This document shows, piece by piece, positions 11,641 through 23,900 of a stretch of DNA of 64,000 bases. Source of the DNA: Medicago truncatula (Eukaryota; Streptophyta; Magnoliopsida; Fabales; Fabaceae); contig NC_053042.1 of NCBI RefSeq assembly GCF_003473485.1, positions 6,409,501-6,473,500 of the forward strand. Reading direction: 5' to 3'. Each line of letters starts with the position of its first letter. Position 1 is the first letter of the stretch. Position numbers and translations under genes: made by a program. The notes beneath the pieces are model-generated. The model made no database searches and was not told the DNA's origin. It was given only the letters and a program-made list of their open reading frames with translations.

Positions 11641-12090
11641 TTTGTTAATGAAAATGTGCAATAAAAACTTCACGTCTCATAATTTGATATCTGATGAGAG
11701 AAAACTTGTATCATTTCATTCATAACAAAATTCGTAAAACAAGTTGGAGTGTTATTGAAATACACATGAGTGACATAAAAACGAGATGATCTAGCAAGCT
11801 CATGAGAAACACAATTGTCGTTTGTTAAAGAGTAACATGAACATGCTACCAAATTGGTAACATCTGTTAGTCATTTTATCAGTTTAAAGAGTGATGCTAT
11901 AAGGAAACCATGAACTTAACTGTTTCAAAGCCTCCATGAGTGATCGTGCTTCTGCGTCAGTCGTTGCAGGTGCGCCTTGCTGCCGTCAAGAAAATGTCTA
12001 GATAACCATGTCATTTTCGTCCCACCCGTATAGTTTATCTGATCGAAACAGTGGTGTGTCAATGTTGCACTTCAACATTCCTGCCTGAGG
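11640..12090 (-). mobile_element. LINE RNase H-domain relic downstream of unit 1
   Basis: On the minus strand, 11670-11852 reads NCVSHELARSSRFYV followed by NNTPTCFTNFVMNEM, the typical C-terminus of plant LINE RNase H domains. Further 5' on that strand, remnants of the domain continue to about 12090 with stops. A homologous relic at 18110-18640 follows unit 2 at a similar distance, so the relic was copied together with the gene. Confidence 0.65.
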
Positions 12091-13690
12091 TTTCAACGTG
12101 GAGTTCTTGCCTATTTATTTGGACGAAAATACCTTTTAGTATACTTTTGAGTTGAAATTGATAAACACTTGTCTAAGTACACACTTACCAGTGACCACGA
12201 GTAGGATCTTGTCCTTAATGTGCCAAGTGAGTAGGATGCTGTCATTACCTACTAAAATATTAGGAAAAATAATTATCTCACGTTAGTCACAAAGGCAATG
12301 GTTGAAATACAACTAGGGCAATTTAACACTTATTTAGAATTCTGGTGTTGTTTAGTAGAAGAAAATTAAGGAAAACAATCGTCTCACATTATTCACGAAT
12401 TGAATCCTCGAGTGTAGTGTTATTTGGTTCTAGTAAAAGGAAAATTAGTAACCAACTTTCAAAAACAATTTGGGCATTTTAACACTCGATTAGAGTCAAA
12501 CGAGTAGCACGGTGTCATCATTTCACATTATTCACAAATTGAATCCTCAAACATAATGTTTTTTTTTTTCTTTTTCTCCAAGTAGTTTAGTGTTAGTAGG
12601 GTGTTCAATGTTCGAATATCATCCTATATATATATATATGAATTTGTTAGAAGATATCCACTAATTTTTATGAAAGAGTTTTTAGCATTAACAAAAAGGT
12701 GGATAAATATACAGTGAAATGTGTTATTAAAAGATAAACTATAAAATATGAAATCCATTAGTCGCATTAATATTTAATAATAAAAAATACATTTTAATCT
12801 ATAAATATGTGAGACAATATCATTAGTAATAAAAAAATATCATTATAATTTTTGAACATATCAAAATGGTATATTCTATGGTACAGTACACCAAATAGTT
12901 GTGTTTTTGAAGAACAAAATTTATTTTATATCATTACAATTATGACAATTAAATCTTATTTACCAAAAGTATTTACGAAATAAAATTTAATTTGATTATT
13001 TTTTACGATAAAATGTAAAAATTTAGTATGATTCTTATTAAACAATGAAATTATGTTTTTCTTTGTGAAATAATAATATTTTTTAAAAATTAAATGTCGA
13101 CAAGTATCTATTTATTTCATAAAAATTATCAATAATTTATAGATTTAGAAGATAAGAGTACCATACACCTCAATTTGTAAGTGTACCGTATAAGTTCTCT
13201 ATCAAAATTACTTAAACATGTATGAATGCATCTTTTGGTAATTTCAATACACTCACGGACTCACATACCACATTTAAGATGGATAAATGATATATCTCCT
13301 TCGTCTTAAAGTAATTGTCTCTTTAATATTTTTTTTCTTTCAAAATAATTGTCACCTTAAAATACCAATGCGACATCTATTATTATTTTTTCATTATTAC
13401 ATCAAACTTAACTAATTCACTAACTACAATTAACAATGATATTTTAATAAATAATACTAATTTGATTATTGAAATCAACACAATTAATCATTTATCATTT
13501 TCCTAAAAAAATGGACATAAATCTTAAACAACTGTTATTTTTAGATAGAGAGTCTTACAAATATGAATATTAATGGAATGATTAATAATATTAACTTTAA
13601 TCGTAAATGAGTCATTTAATCGTGAGTCTCACAAACATCATTGTTTTTAGTCCGATAATAAAATTGATTTTGTCAAAGAAAATGCCGTTA
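12090..13690. other. AT-rich intergenic stretch between units 1 and 2
   Basis: No gene seen. 12300-12560 contains a repeated phrase (TTTAACACTCGATTAGAGTCAAACG) also found near 24350-24375. Around 13290-13330 there is a CTCCTTCGTCTTAAAGTAATTGTC stretch resembling a MITE end, but I could not find a matching partner and do not call an element. Confidence 0.4.
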
Positions 13691-13725
13691 CAGAGGCTTA
13701 AAGGGAGGAACCATTTATGTTCTTT

Positions 13726-13765
13726 CCTTGTGAAGTGTTAACAAGGCTTAAACCTTGTACCTTTG
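13726..13765 (+). promoter_or_regulatory. Conserved upstream/leader block, unit 2 copy
   Basis: GTGAAGTGTTAACAAGG followed by CTTAAACCTTGTACC is a diverged form of the block seen before unit 1 at 3960-4000. It lies about 35-75 bp before the predicted start codon. Confidence 0.4.
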
Positions 13766-13798
13766 TTTGTGTTGTTCTCTTGTTAAAACAAAAAATAA

Positions 13799-16700
13799 AT
13801 GATGGGAGAAGGAAGAACACAAAACAGCAAATCATGGGAGGAAGAGATTTATTGGTCCCATTTTCAATTCATCCATTTTACCATTTTTCTTCAAAGCACC
13901 ACCGATTTTCAACAACAACTTGTAACTACTTTTTTCTCCAAAAATGAAACCTTTTTCAATTTTTTCTTATTTTCACTATGCCCACTTTTTAAATTCTGTA
14001 TCTTTTTACATTTCCTTTAACTGCAGTGAAGAAAGTTTTGAGCTTTTGATTATTGGTTATATATACATATGCTTGTTTTTAAATAATGGCTTAGAACCTG
14101 TCACATTATTTATGTTCATATTTGTTTTGTGAATAACCACTCAATTTTGTTAACTGAGAGGGACTATATAGTTGGATAGGAGAATAGTTTAGGGACTAAA
14201 TTGGTGAGGAAGTGATAGTATAGGGACTAAATTGCAATAAAATCATGCTATTGTGGCTGAAAAGAAAGTGAAAAGGAGATTGTAGTGTAGGTTTTCATGG
14301 TTTATTATTCTGTTCTTTGTTCTGCCAGAATTGTCTATGTAAATCATGTTCTTTGCTGTTTCTGAAGCAAATAACTATGTTTAGCTCGTATGTAGATATA
14401 TTAATCTACCATCATCTCTTAGATTCTTCAGCTCAATGTATCTTAGTCTCAACTGGAAATTTATAAATTTATTGCAGGCCCTTCCTAAAATATTCTCGGA
14501 CAATTTAAAGAAGAAGTTGCCAGAAAATGTGACACTTAAAGGTCCTAGTGGAGTTGTGTGGAATATAGGGCTGAATACTAGAGGTGAATCTGTTTATTTC
14601 GTGGACGGTTGGCGACGTTTCGTGAAAGATCACTCTTTGAAAGAGAATGATTTCCTTGTCTTTAAGTACAACGGTGAATCACTCTTTGAGGTTTTAATCT
14701 TTAATGGAGAAAGCTTCTGTGAAAAAGCAGCTTCTTATTTTGTTCTAGAATGTGGACAAGCTCATGCTGAACAAGGGGGTAACAAAGGAAAGAATTCAAA
14801 CAAATCTGTTGAAGAAGTCAATACTACTAACGGCAGTGTTGAATGTGCTTCACCTGAGAAATTTCGGAGTCTTGACAGTATAAGAACACCTTTAGCTCTA
14901 ACTTTTGAAACTACTAATGGAAAAACTTTTAATGCTGGTTTTAAATCTGCTTCCCCTGAGAAGCCTGTTATAGAAGTTACACCTGTCCAGACTAAGAAGC
15001 GAGCAAGAACACCGAAAGAAGCTAATTCTTGGGAGAGCGCGTGTAACAAGGAACACTCAGGTTAAAATATTTCTTTCTTTTCCATTAACTTTTACTATAT
15101 GAATTATAACATATTTAGTAACTATAACTTTCTGATGTCATGGTTTTTGTGCTGCACATGCTTTGCTATGAAGTTTGTAAGAAGATAACTCCATGGTCCT
15201 AAGCGTGGTTTATCAGTATCTAGCGATACAGGCGAGTCATATCTTGATTTGTACTAAACTGGACCCAACCAATACAAACATCTATTGTGTACCTATATGG
15301 ACATGAATCTCATCTTGGCTTAAATATGTATTTCATCCTTGCAATTAGGGGTCGTTTAAAAATTGGTCCCTGTAATCGCTAATCCTGGCAATTTACCCTT
15401 GCATTGTTTAATCATTTAAAATTTCGTCCCTCTCCCCACTTAATCACTGCCACGTCACTAATTTGATGACGTGACAATCACTGTCACACATGAAACTCCA
15501 ATTTTACCCCTGGGTTTCCAATTCTTTCTTCAATATTTTGTCCTCTTCTTAAGGGAAAAATTGGAATTTCATGTGTGGCAGTGATTGCCACGTCATCAAA
15601 TTAGTGACGTGGCAGTGATTAAGTTGGTCAAAGGACGAAATTTTAAATGATTAATGATTGCAAGGCTAGTTTGCAAGGATTAGCGAATACAGGGACCAAT
15701 TTTTAAACGACCCTTAATTGCAAGGATGAAATACATATTTAAGCCTCTCATCTTGAATCCTGATTTACTATCATGAACTTTGATTATTTCTTGTGAATCA
15801 GTACCTAAACTTAGAGTAGCCAACCACTTTTTTGACAAATTTGTATAACCAATCATTTTTGTTTTGTCATTTGATTTATCACTTCAATGTATCGGCTTAT
15901 AATGTTGTTATGTCACTTGTTTTTACTTAAAAACTACTTTTGTTTTTACTGATAGGGTCTTAACCTTAGCAGATGACATGGCCTCAGTGACAAAGGTAAT
16001 AAGCCCAAAGTATGGAGAGTTTATGTAAGGAGAAAAAAGAGAAGAGAGAATGATGAGGAGGCAAGGAGGGAAAGTTAGAATTAGTTGGTTAGTTGGTGAT
16101 TCCGTTATATGAGGTGGGAGTTGCGGAGAGATAGAGGGTATCATGGATGAATCATTGTCTTGTTTGGTCAGAGAATTGTTTGTTTTCTCTGTGTAGAGGA
16201 TTGCTCTTTGGGTAGTAGGGATTTATCATAAATAAACACTCACATTCCATTTGCGATTCTCAGTTTCTCTTTAATTTCTTTAACTTTTGGTATTAAAATT
16301 GATCTGATCTTCCCTTGCAAACTGATACTTGTCAAGGAATGAGTATTTTGTATTCAATTTCTTATATTTTTATGCCAGAGCCTATCCTTTTTTCTTAAAA
16401 CTCATGATTGAATTGTTCAATTCCGCACAGAGGCAGCACTGTCAAAGTTATCAAGAAAATTATCAAGAAATGATGAGGAAAAGATAGTACAATCATTTTC
16501 TTCCTCTGTTCCATATTTTGTTAAAATAATCAAAACGTTTCATGTCAGTGGTTCATGTGTTATGGTGAGTTCTTCCCTTTTGTGATTCTTAATTTATCTC
16601 CCAAATAATGTTGGAGTATATTAATTTTTAGTTAAACTGCATTCATCTTTTTATGTATGGAGGATGGTACCTGGTAAGCATGGAATAAAGCATTTAAGAT

Positions 16701-17456
16701 GTTTAAATTACCAGTAAAAGATGGTCTCAAAGAAAATTCCATCCATAATTTTGTATGATACCTGTCCTAATTAATGAATCAACCTTGGTAGATTTGAACT
16801 ATTCTTGTTCTTGCACTTCAATGCATGTTGGAATGATATTTCAATACTTACTAAGTGTAGATGTTGTTTGACAAACTTCTCAACTACTAGCCAGACACGT
16901 AGCAATTACTATGTCCCATTTCTTCAAGAAGTACCGATTGTTTTTGTTATCATAGTTTTCTTTCCTTAAAAGTTTGTATTGAACGATGTTGCAATTTGAA
17001 CTTTCTTTCTCCTCAAATATTTCCCATTTGAAGTTTATTTGTCATATTATTTGTTATGTAAAGTTTCCTATTCACTGTGCTTGGCATTAACACTGAAGCT
17101 GTTGCTAATACTGATTTATAATTGATATAATGCAGAATATACCCCGTCAATTTTCTATGGAACATCTTAAAAAAGGCAGGATAAAGATTATTCTTCATAA
17201 TATGAAGGGAGAATGTTGGATTGTCAATTCTGTTCCTACAGCTAAAGTGCCAAAAAGTCACACTCTATGTGCAGGATGGATGTCTTTTGTTCATGCCAAT
17301 AACATTAAAATTGGAGATGTCTGCATTTTCGAACTTATAAATGACTGTGAATTACGTGTTCGCATCGCTGGGGTTGGAAAAGAAGGGCTAGACTGCCAGG
17401 TTGGAAAGGAAGGTCTTGACCATCAAAATGAGCATATGAAACTTAATAGCATCTAG
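13799..17456 (+). CDS. REM-type B3 protein, two B3 domains (unit 2)
   Basis: Predicted nuclear B3 transcription-factor-like protein. Exons 13799-13921, 14478-15060, 16431-16564 and 17136-17456 join in phase and give about 386 aa. The N-terminal B3 domain is split between exon 1 (KSWEEEIYWSHFQFIHF) and exon 2 (ALPKIFSDNLKKKLPENV, GWRRFVKDHSLKENDFLVFKY). The linker ends in a basic KKRARTPK, a weakened AT-hook-like motif. The C-terminal domain uses SSVPYFVKIIK (exon 3) and NIPRQFSMEHL (exon 4). Its last residues repeat VGKEGLD twice (VGKEGLDCQVGKEGLDHQN), which suggests that a C2a domain was joined to a C2b tail. Start codons at 13799 and 13802 are both in frame. Intron 2 carries a foldback MITE and a shared gypsy-like fragment. 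No disabling change seen. Confidence 0.85.
15308..15754. mobile_element. Foldback MITE (Mutator-type) in intron 2 of unit 2
   Basis: Element 15317-15745 (429 bp) is made of two long, nearly perfect inverted arms (GGCTTAAATATGTATTTC .. GAAATACATATTTAAGCC) of about 200 bp each. It is flanked by a perfect 9-bp direct repeat, tctcatctt, at 15308-15316 and 15746-15754. Unit 3 has the uninterrupted site (near 20997, CTCATCTTGAATCCTG), which proves insertion after the two genes separated. The 9-bp duplication points to mobilisation by a Mutator-like transposase. Confidence 0.9.
16000..16290. repeat. Shared gypsy/LTR-like fragment in intron 2 of unit 2
   Basis: Same non-coding repeat as 7840-8130 and 29100-29450, with TATATGAGGTGGGAGTTG and AGAGATAGAGGGTATCATGG in the same order. 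It shares its relative position in the gene, so it was inherited by duplication. Confidence 0.6.
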
Positions 17457-18109
17457 CTAGTTACTGTTGCATCCATATACATGCTAAAGTTTGGCTTGTG
17501 AGACAGCTGAATCAATTTTGTGGTAAGAGTCGCAAAAGACATTATGCCTGTCAGTAAATTCATGCTGTCTCTTCGTATATGTTTTGCACGACGCCATTCA
17601 CATAGAACGTATTAATTATCTATATCTACAATGCCATCTACAATGCCATTGCTTTGTAGTTCATATCATTGTGAATCGGTAGCCTTGAAGAAAGGCCATA
17701 CTTGAAGATGCGTCTTCTAAAACAACTTGAAGACTCGGCCAACTATTAGAGTCACTTGCATAATCAGTTAACGCGTCTGTGAACTAATTCTTGAATCTTA
17801 TTTCATGTACATTTAGTGGTTTGAGGATAAACCAGGACTGTAATGTATGTTATTAATATAATAAATGATATATTTAGTTGAAAAATGTAATTAATGTTTA
17901 ATTGATTGATCTTTTAAAATGACAAACTATAATCCTATAAAAAAAATGACAAATTATACAAGACAAGCAAATACTCCCCCTGTTCCAAATTAACACTTGT
18001 TTAAGGTTTCTACATAAATATTCTGTAAAAAAAAGTTTCTACACAAATATTAAGGAAATCCATAAATTGACTAATGGACATAGTAATTTTACAAAGTTAA
18101 TCCTGTTTT

Positions 18110-18640
18110 TTAATAAATGTATGTTTGGTAATGACTTTTGTTGATGAAAAAGTGCAATAAAAACTGCATGTGTCATATAATAACTTTTTTGACAATAGAA
18201 AACTTTTATCATTACTAACCAAATTCGTGTTACAGGGTGGAGTGCAACCAAAACACACAGGACTAGCATAAAAATGAGATGCTCTAGCAAGCTCATGAGC
18301 AACATTGTTGGCTTATCGTCAAACATAACTGACCCTGCAATTGTTACAGTAACATGAGTTCCCTATACTTATAATGTTACTAAGTTCATTTTTAGGATAT
18401 GTGGGATTTGCTATCTTGTTGGTCACCATGAACTTAACCATTTCAATGGCACCATGAGTAGCCATGTTTCTGCTTCAGTCGTTGCATGTGCACCTTGTTG
18501 CCATCGAGAAAATGTCTGGATAACCATGCCATTTTCGTCCCTTAGACATAAGCCACATCCGTATGGATTATCTGATTGAAACATAGTTGTGTTGCATCAA
18601 TGTTGCACTTCAACGTTCCTGTACAGGGCTTCAACCAATG
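18110..18640 (-). mobile_element. LINE RNase H-domain relic downstream of unit 2
   Basis: Homologous to 11640-12090, in the same orientation and at a similar distance from the preceding B3 gene. The minus strand encodes decayed RNase H C-terminal sequence with frame breaks. It marks the extent of the duplicated genomic unit. Confidence 0.6.
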
Positions 18641-18649
18641 TAGAGTTCT

Positions 18650-19600
18650 TAACACTGCTGGTTTGTAATGAGCTGCATGTCTCATATAACTAATGAAGTA
18701 ACAAAATGATGAAATACTTAAAATGACTTTTAAAGATAAGTTGTTATACCATTTTTAAAAAAAAAAAAAGAAATAGGCAAGGGATACTATATAAAATAGC
18801 ACTATTGACCATTTTTCAAGAGTCTCAAAGGGGATTTGTTGTATTCAGCGAACTACAAGACTAAACTCTTATGATTTAATTAATATCTCGAGTGTAAGAA
18901 ATAAAAAAGTTTTAACCAATTTTTTATTTGATTTTGTTTTAAACTCTTTGATAATAATTACAAAAAACAATATGAAACACTGAAAAATCATTTTTTTTTA
19001 AAATCTATAACAAACGGCCATTTAAAAAAATTGGTTTATTTTTTTAGGGGATCAAATGAATCAAACTGACTAACTTGACCATATTTCTGATTGGTTAAGG
19101 TTGGATGACCAAGTTGATAAAAACAAATTGTTTGCTATCACTTAAATTCTTTCTCTAACGATTCATTTGAATCTTACCACCTTATGTGATACCTATTTTT
19201 AAAGCATGAGTTTGACAAAAAAAAAAAAGTGGTTGTTAGACATATAGTTAAAAAGAGTGTTATAAAAATAAAAATAAAAATAAAAAACAACACAACCTAA
19301 GACAAAGACACGGTACAAACCGTTTTGATTTTGAATAAATTTTTGTCTTATATAAAAAAAATTTGGACAAAAATCGATTTTGGTATTTTATGATTAAAAA
19401 AATCCTAACATGATTTAGTAAAAGACAAAAATTTGAGTTTTTTGTCATGTTCCTCACCCCAATTTGTTATGTCTTTGAAACAGCTTAACAACCAAACATT
19501 GTATAACTGAAGTTGGTGAATAAAAAATAGTGTCTTTTTCTTTGTCTTCTTGTTGTTCTCCTGCTAAAACAAAAAAGCTTGAAACTTTGAACTATTTCAT
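18650..19600. other. AT-rich intergenic stretch upstream of unit 3
   Basis: No gene seen. It contains poly-A/T runs and an AAAAATAAAAATAAAAATAA simple repeat near 19266-19285. A tRNA-like SINE remnant may lie around 18780-18900 (ACTACAAGACTAAACTCTTA). The identification is weak. Confidence 0.4.
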
Positions 19601-19618
19601 TCTCTTATCATGTTTCAA

Positions 19619-22339
19619 ATGGGAAGTGGAAGAAGATCACGGGAGGAAGAGATTTACTGGAACCATTTTCAGTTCATCCATTTCACCCTATTTCTGAGCA
19701 CCACCCATTTTCAACAACAACTTGTTAGTATTCTTTTTGCTCTTTCTCTTTCCTTCCATTGTTCTAAATGAAAGAAAAATGAAACTTTTCTTTATTAGGG
19801 TGTTGACTATTGAGTACATGCACTTCATCTCATGTTCATAATTTTTTTTTTATCATTTTACAATTCCTTTAACTGCACTTATTAGTTCTTTTGAACAAAG
19901 TTTTCAGCTTTTCATTTTTAGCTTTTCCTGTAAATCATTGCTGAAATCATGTACTTGTGATGATTAATAGCCGTTTTACAGGCAATTTATCTTAATCTCA
20001 AATGGAAATTTATACTTTTATGCAGGCACTTCCTAAAACATTCTCAGACAACTTAAAGAAGAAGTTGCCAGAAAATGTGACCCTTAAAGGTCCTAGTGGA
20101 GTTGTATGGAATATAGGGCTGACAACTAGAAATGATACTGTGTACTTCATGGACGGTTGGCAGCGGTTTGTGAAAGATCATTCTTTGAAAGAAAATGATT
20201 TCCTTGTCTTTAAGTACAATGGTGAATCACTCTTTGAGGTTTTAATCTTTAATGGAGAAAGCTTATGTGAGAAAGCAGCTTCTTATTTTGTTCTAGAATG
20301 TGGACAAGCTCATACTGAACAAGGGGGCAACAAAGGAAAGAATTCAAACAATTTTTTTGAAGAAGTCAATACTCCTTCCTAATGGTGGTGTTGAATGTGC
20401 TTCACCTGAGAAATTTCGGCGTACAAGAACACCATTTGCTGTACCTTTTGAAACTACCAACGGAAAGACTTTTAATGCTGGCATTGAATCTGCTTCCTCT
20501 AAGAAATGCATGGCTGATGCACTCACTAAGACGACAACTATACAGTTTCCCTTCCAGCCAACCGGCAAAAGGACTAAGAAGAAGCCTGTTAAAGAAGCCG
20601 TGCCTGTCAAGACTAAGAAGCGAGGAAGACCACCCAAAGATGGTAATTCTAGCAAGAGAGCACTTGATTTGAAGGCTTGTAACAAGGAACACTCTGGTCA
20701 AAACATTTCTCTTTTTCGATTAACTTTTACTATATTGATTCTAGCTTATTTAGTAACTATAACATTCTGATGCCATCGGTTTTTTATGCTGCACATGCTT
20801 TACTATGAAGATTGTAAAAGCTTAAGAAGGTAACTGCATGTTCGTTGTGCAACTGCAAACTACATTTCCGCCCTTTTTATAATGGTCCTAAGCGTGTTTT
20901 ATCAGTATCAAATGACACAGGCGAGTCGTATCTGGATTTGATACTAAACTGGACCAAATCGATACGAACATCTAATGTATATCGATTTGGACATGAATCT
21001 CATCTTGAATCCTGATTCACTATGATCAGTTTTGATTATTTCTAATGAATCAGTACTTATACTTAGAGTAGCCAACCACTTTTTTTTTGTCAAATTGGTA
21101 TAACCAATCACTTTTGTTTTATCATTTGATTTATTACTTCAATCAAAAATCATTTTGAAGTTCATATATACTGTATAGGCTTATAATTTTATTTTTTTAT
21201 ATCACTTGTTGTTTTTACTTAAAAATGACATACTTTCTGATAGGGCCTTAACTTTAGCATAAATTCTTATATTTATGCCAGAACCTATCCTTTTTTTTTA
21301 AAAAAAAACTCATGATTGAATTGTTCAATTCCACAGAGGCAGCACTGTCAAAGTCATCAAGAAAGGATGAGAAAAAGATAGCACAATCAGTTACCTCCTC
21401 TTTTCCATATTTTGTTAAAATAATAAAAAAGTTCAGTGTCGGTGGTTCATGTATTCTGGTGTGTTGTTCCCTTTTTTATTTTTAATTTACGTCCCAAATA
21501 ATGTTGTTTTATCTCCGCCCTTATTTTAAAGTAATTGTGTAGTGTTTCATTAGCTTGAGAAACTGATCCAGTTGGAGTATATTAATTTTTACCGAAACAG
21601 CATTCATCTTTTTATATATGGAGGATGGTAAGCATGGAATAAAGCATTTAAGATGTATATATTACCAGTAAAAGATGGTCTCAAAGAAAATTCCATCCAT
21701 AATTCCATAGTGATACAGATACTGTCCTTATTAATGAGTCAACCTTGGTATATTTGAACTATTCTTTCCCTTGCACTTCAATACATGTTGGAATGATATT
21801 TACATACTCAGTGTAGATTCAGTTACTATGTTCTATTTCTCCATGAAGTACCAATTGGTTTTCTATCATAGTTTTCTTACCTTTAAAGTTTGTATTGAAC
21901 GATATTGCAATTTTAACTTTCCAGTTCTTATGTAAAGTTTTCTTCCTATTCACTGTGCTTGGCATTAACACTGAAGCTCTTGCTGATACTGATTTATAAT
22001 TGATATAATGCAGAATGTACCCTGTGGATTTCAATGGCACATCTTCCAAAAGGAAATATACAAATTATTCTTCATAATTTGAAGGGAGAACGTTGGACTG
22101 TTAATGCTGTTGCTATAGCTAAAGGACGGCATAAAACAAGTCATATTCTATCTGCAGGATGGATAACTTCTGTTCGTGCCAATAGCATAAAGATTGGAGA
22201 TGTCTGCATTTTCGAACTTATTGACGAGTCTGAATTACGTGTTCGTATTGCTGAGGTTGGAAAAGATGGGCTAGACTACCAGGTTGGAAAGGAAGGTCTT
22301 GACCATCAAAATGAGCATATGAAACTTAATAGCATGTAG
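19619..22339 (+). pseudogene. REM-type B3 gene with two frameshifts (unit 3)
   Basis: Same four-exon plan as unit 2: 19619-19723, 20026-20696, 21337-21458 and 22014-22339, all with usable splice sites. Two single-base changes break it. Around 20374-20382, CCTTCCTAATGG replaces the paralogous CCTTCTAATGG. The extra C puts a stop right after EEVNTPS, while the linker (GGVECASPEKFRRT .. KKRGRPPK) continues in the next frame. Around 22034, one base is missing relative to CAATTTTCTATGG in unit 2, so the C-terminal domain resumes only in another frame (MAHLPKGNIQIILHNLKGE). It shares the hybrid C-terminal tail of unit 2. The exons are otherwise well preserved, so inactivation appears recent. A truncated N-terminal one-domain protein could still be made. 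Confidence 0.8.
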
Positions 22340-22980
22340 TTTGCTATTGTTCCATCCATCTACCTGCTAACGTTCTGTTCGCGATACAGATGAATCAATT
22401 TTGTAGTAAGAGTCGTAAAAGACTTTATAGATGTCTGTAAATTCATGCTGTCTCTTCGTACATGTTTTACACGACACCATTTGTGCCGTCTCTTCGTAAA
22501 CTCATCTCTAATCAAGATCATATAATGTATTAACTATCTATCACTCTACTGCTTTTTAGTTCATATCATTGTGAATTTGTGATTGTCTATATAACATTCA
22601 GTAGCCTTGAAGAGAAGCCACGCATGAAGATGCCTCTTCTAAAACAACTTGAAAACTCAGTCAACTATTAGAGTCACTTTCATACTCAGTTAACACGATT
22701 GTAAAATAATTCTTGAATCTTATTTGTACATTTAGTGGTTTGATGGATAAACTAGGACTAATGCATGTTAGAGCACTATTGACATGCCATTTATCGACTT
22801 ATCTGTAACAATTATACTCTAATAAATAGATGGTTGCTGAATGATTTTATTATGTTAGAGCTATTTGAGCTATTTTGCTTAAAGGCTTAAAAAAGAATAG
22901 CAATCATACAAGGCCACATTAAGCAAAATTATCATTGATGTAAAATGACTAAAAATAAGAAACATTATGTTGCTCAATTG
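22340..22980. other. 3' flank of unit 3
   Basis: Non-coding. It matches the 3' flank of unit 2 (about 17457-17830) through shared phrases such as CTTCTAAAACAACTTGAA, then diverges after about 22770. No gene seen. Confidence 0.5.
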
Positions 22981-23900
22981 TTCATATAAAACTCAGCATA
23001 GATGAATTTACTAATATCAGTAGGGCTGCGATATTTTTGTACTGGCGAAAAGGAACTTTTGGGGGGGCAAAGGATTGGTTTTGTGATATTCTATGGAGTG
23101 CAGGATGCTGAGGTGTTTCTGTCCAAATTGCAAGAGATTAGAGTTAATGATCTTCCTCTTTGTATGAACATGAGGTGACTCTCACTAAGGGTGGTAGGTT
23201 GGTGACAGGGGGAAGAACATTTCGTGAGGTCCTGTCACAGTCCATCAGGGGTTATGAGTTTGAGAATGTCAGGGATAAAGAAATCCTCCCCGTCTGGCGC
23301 GGGTGGTGATTGTGGAAGCAGACAGGGTGCCTGTGAATGCTTTTGAAAACTGTTATGTTGGTTACCTTTGGAATCCGGGTCAAGCCTTATTCTTTCTTCC
23401 TACCAATCGAACAAATTTCGCCTCCAATTCCCACTTCCAAGTCCAATGAGACCCCTCCAATCCACCCTTGTTGGAAAATCTCATCCTCCCTATCCAAAGC
23501 TTAATTGAACAGCTGAGGATATAGTTATGGAAAAGCTGCTAAGCCACACCATTTATCAGTTCATAAAAAAATTGTCGTTGCCACGACCGAGACTGTGAAA
23601 AGCGGAAGTCATATTCATAAACTCGTCATTAACAGCTGAGTTAACACTAACCGGCAATCCTAGAAATTGAATTGGAAAGAAACAATGCGACATGACAGAA
23701 AAGTGGAAGCCATATTCATAAACTTGTCATTAACATTGATAACAATTAAGTTGCTTTTGTTGAATTCACCTCAAGTCCATACACCATCTCAAACTTCATC
23801 AAGATTTCCTTGATTCACCACAGATTCTCAACCGAATCCACACAAGAAATAATTGTATTGTCCATGAATTGCAAAATCGGAAAAGAAATTCTAGGATGAA
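22980..23900. mobile_element. Fragmented LINE relics, both orientations
   Basis: 23010-23400 has broken plus-strand frames without a certain assignment. On the minus strand, 23630-23890 reads as a decayed LINE reverse transcriptase: QFMDNTIISCVDSVENLW near 23830-23880, followed by LMKFEMVYGLEVNSTK and then VSFPIQFLGLPV near 23645-23690. This order fits plant LINEs. Stops and frame shifts are frequent. Confidence 0.55.

Noticed and set aside
13290..13560. A Stowaway-like MITE
   Set aside because: One end looks right (CTCCTTCGTCTTAAAGTAAT), but no complementary end or TA pair could be paired with it.
20382..20701. Alternative frames in unit 3 as separate genes
   Set aside because: They are shadows of the frameshifted B3 linker.
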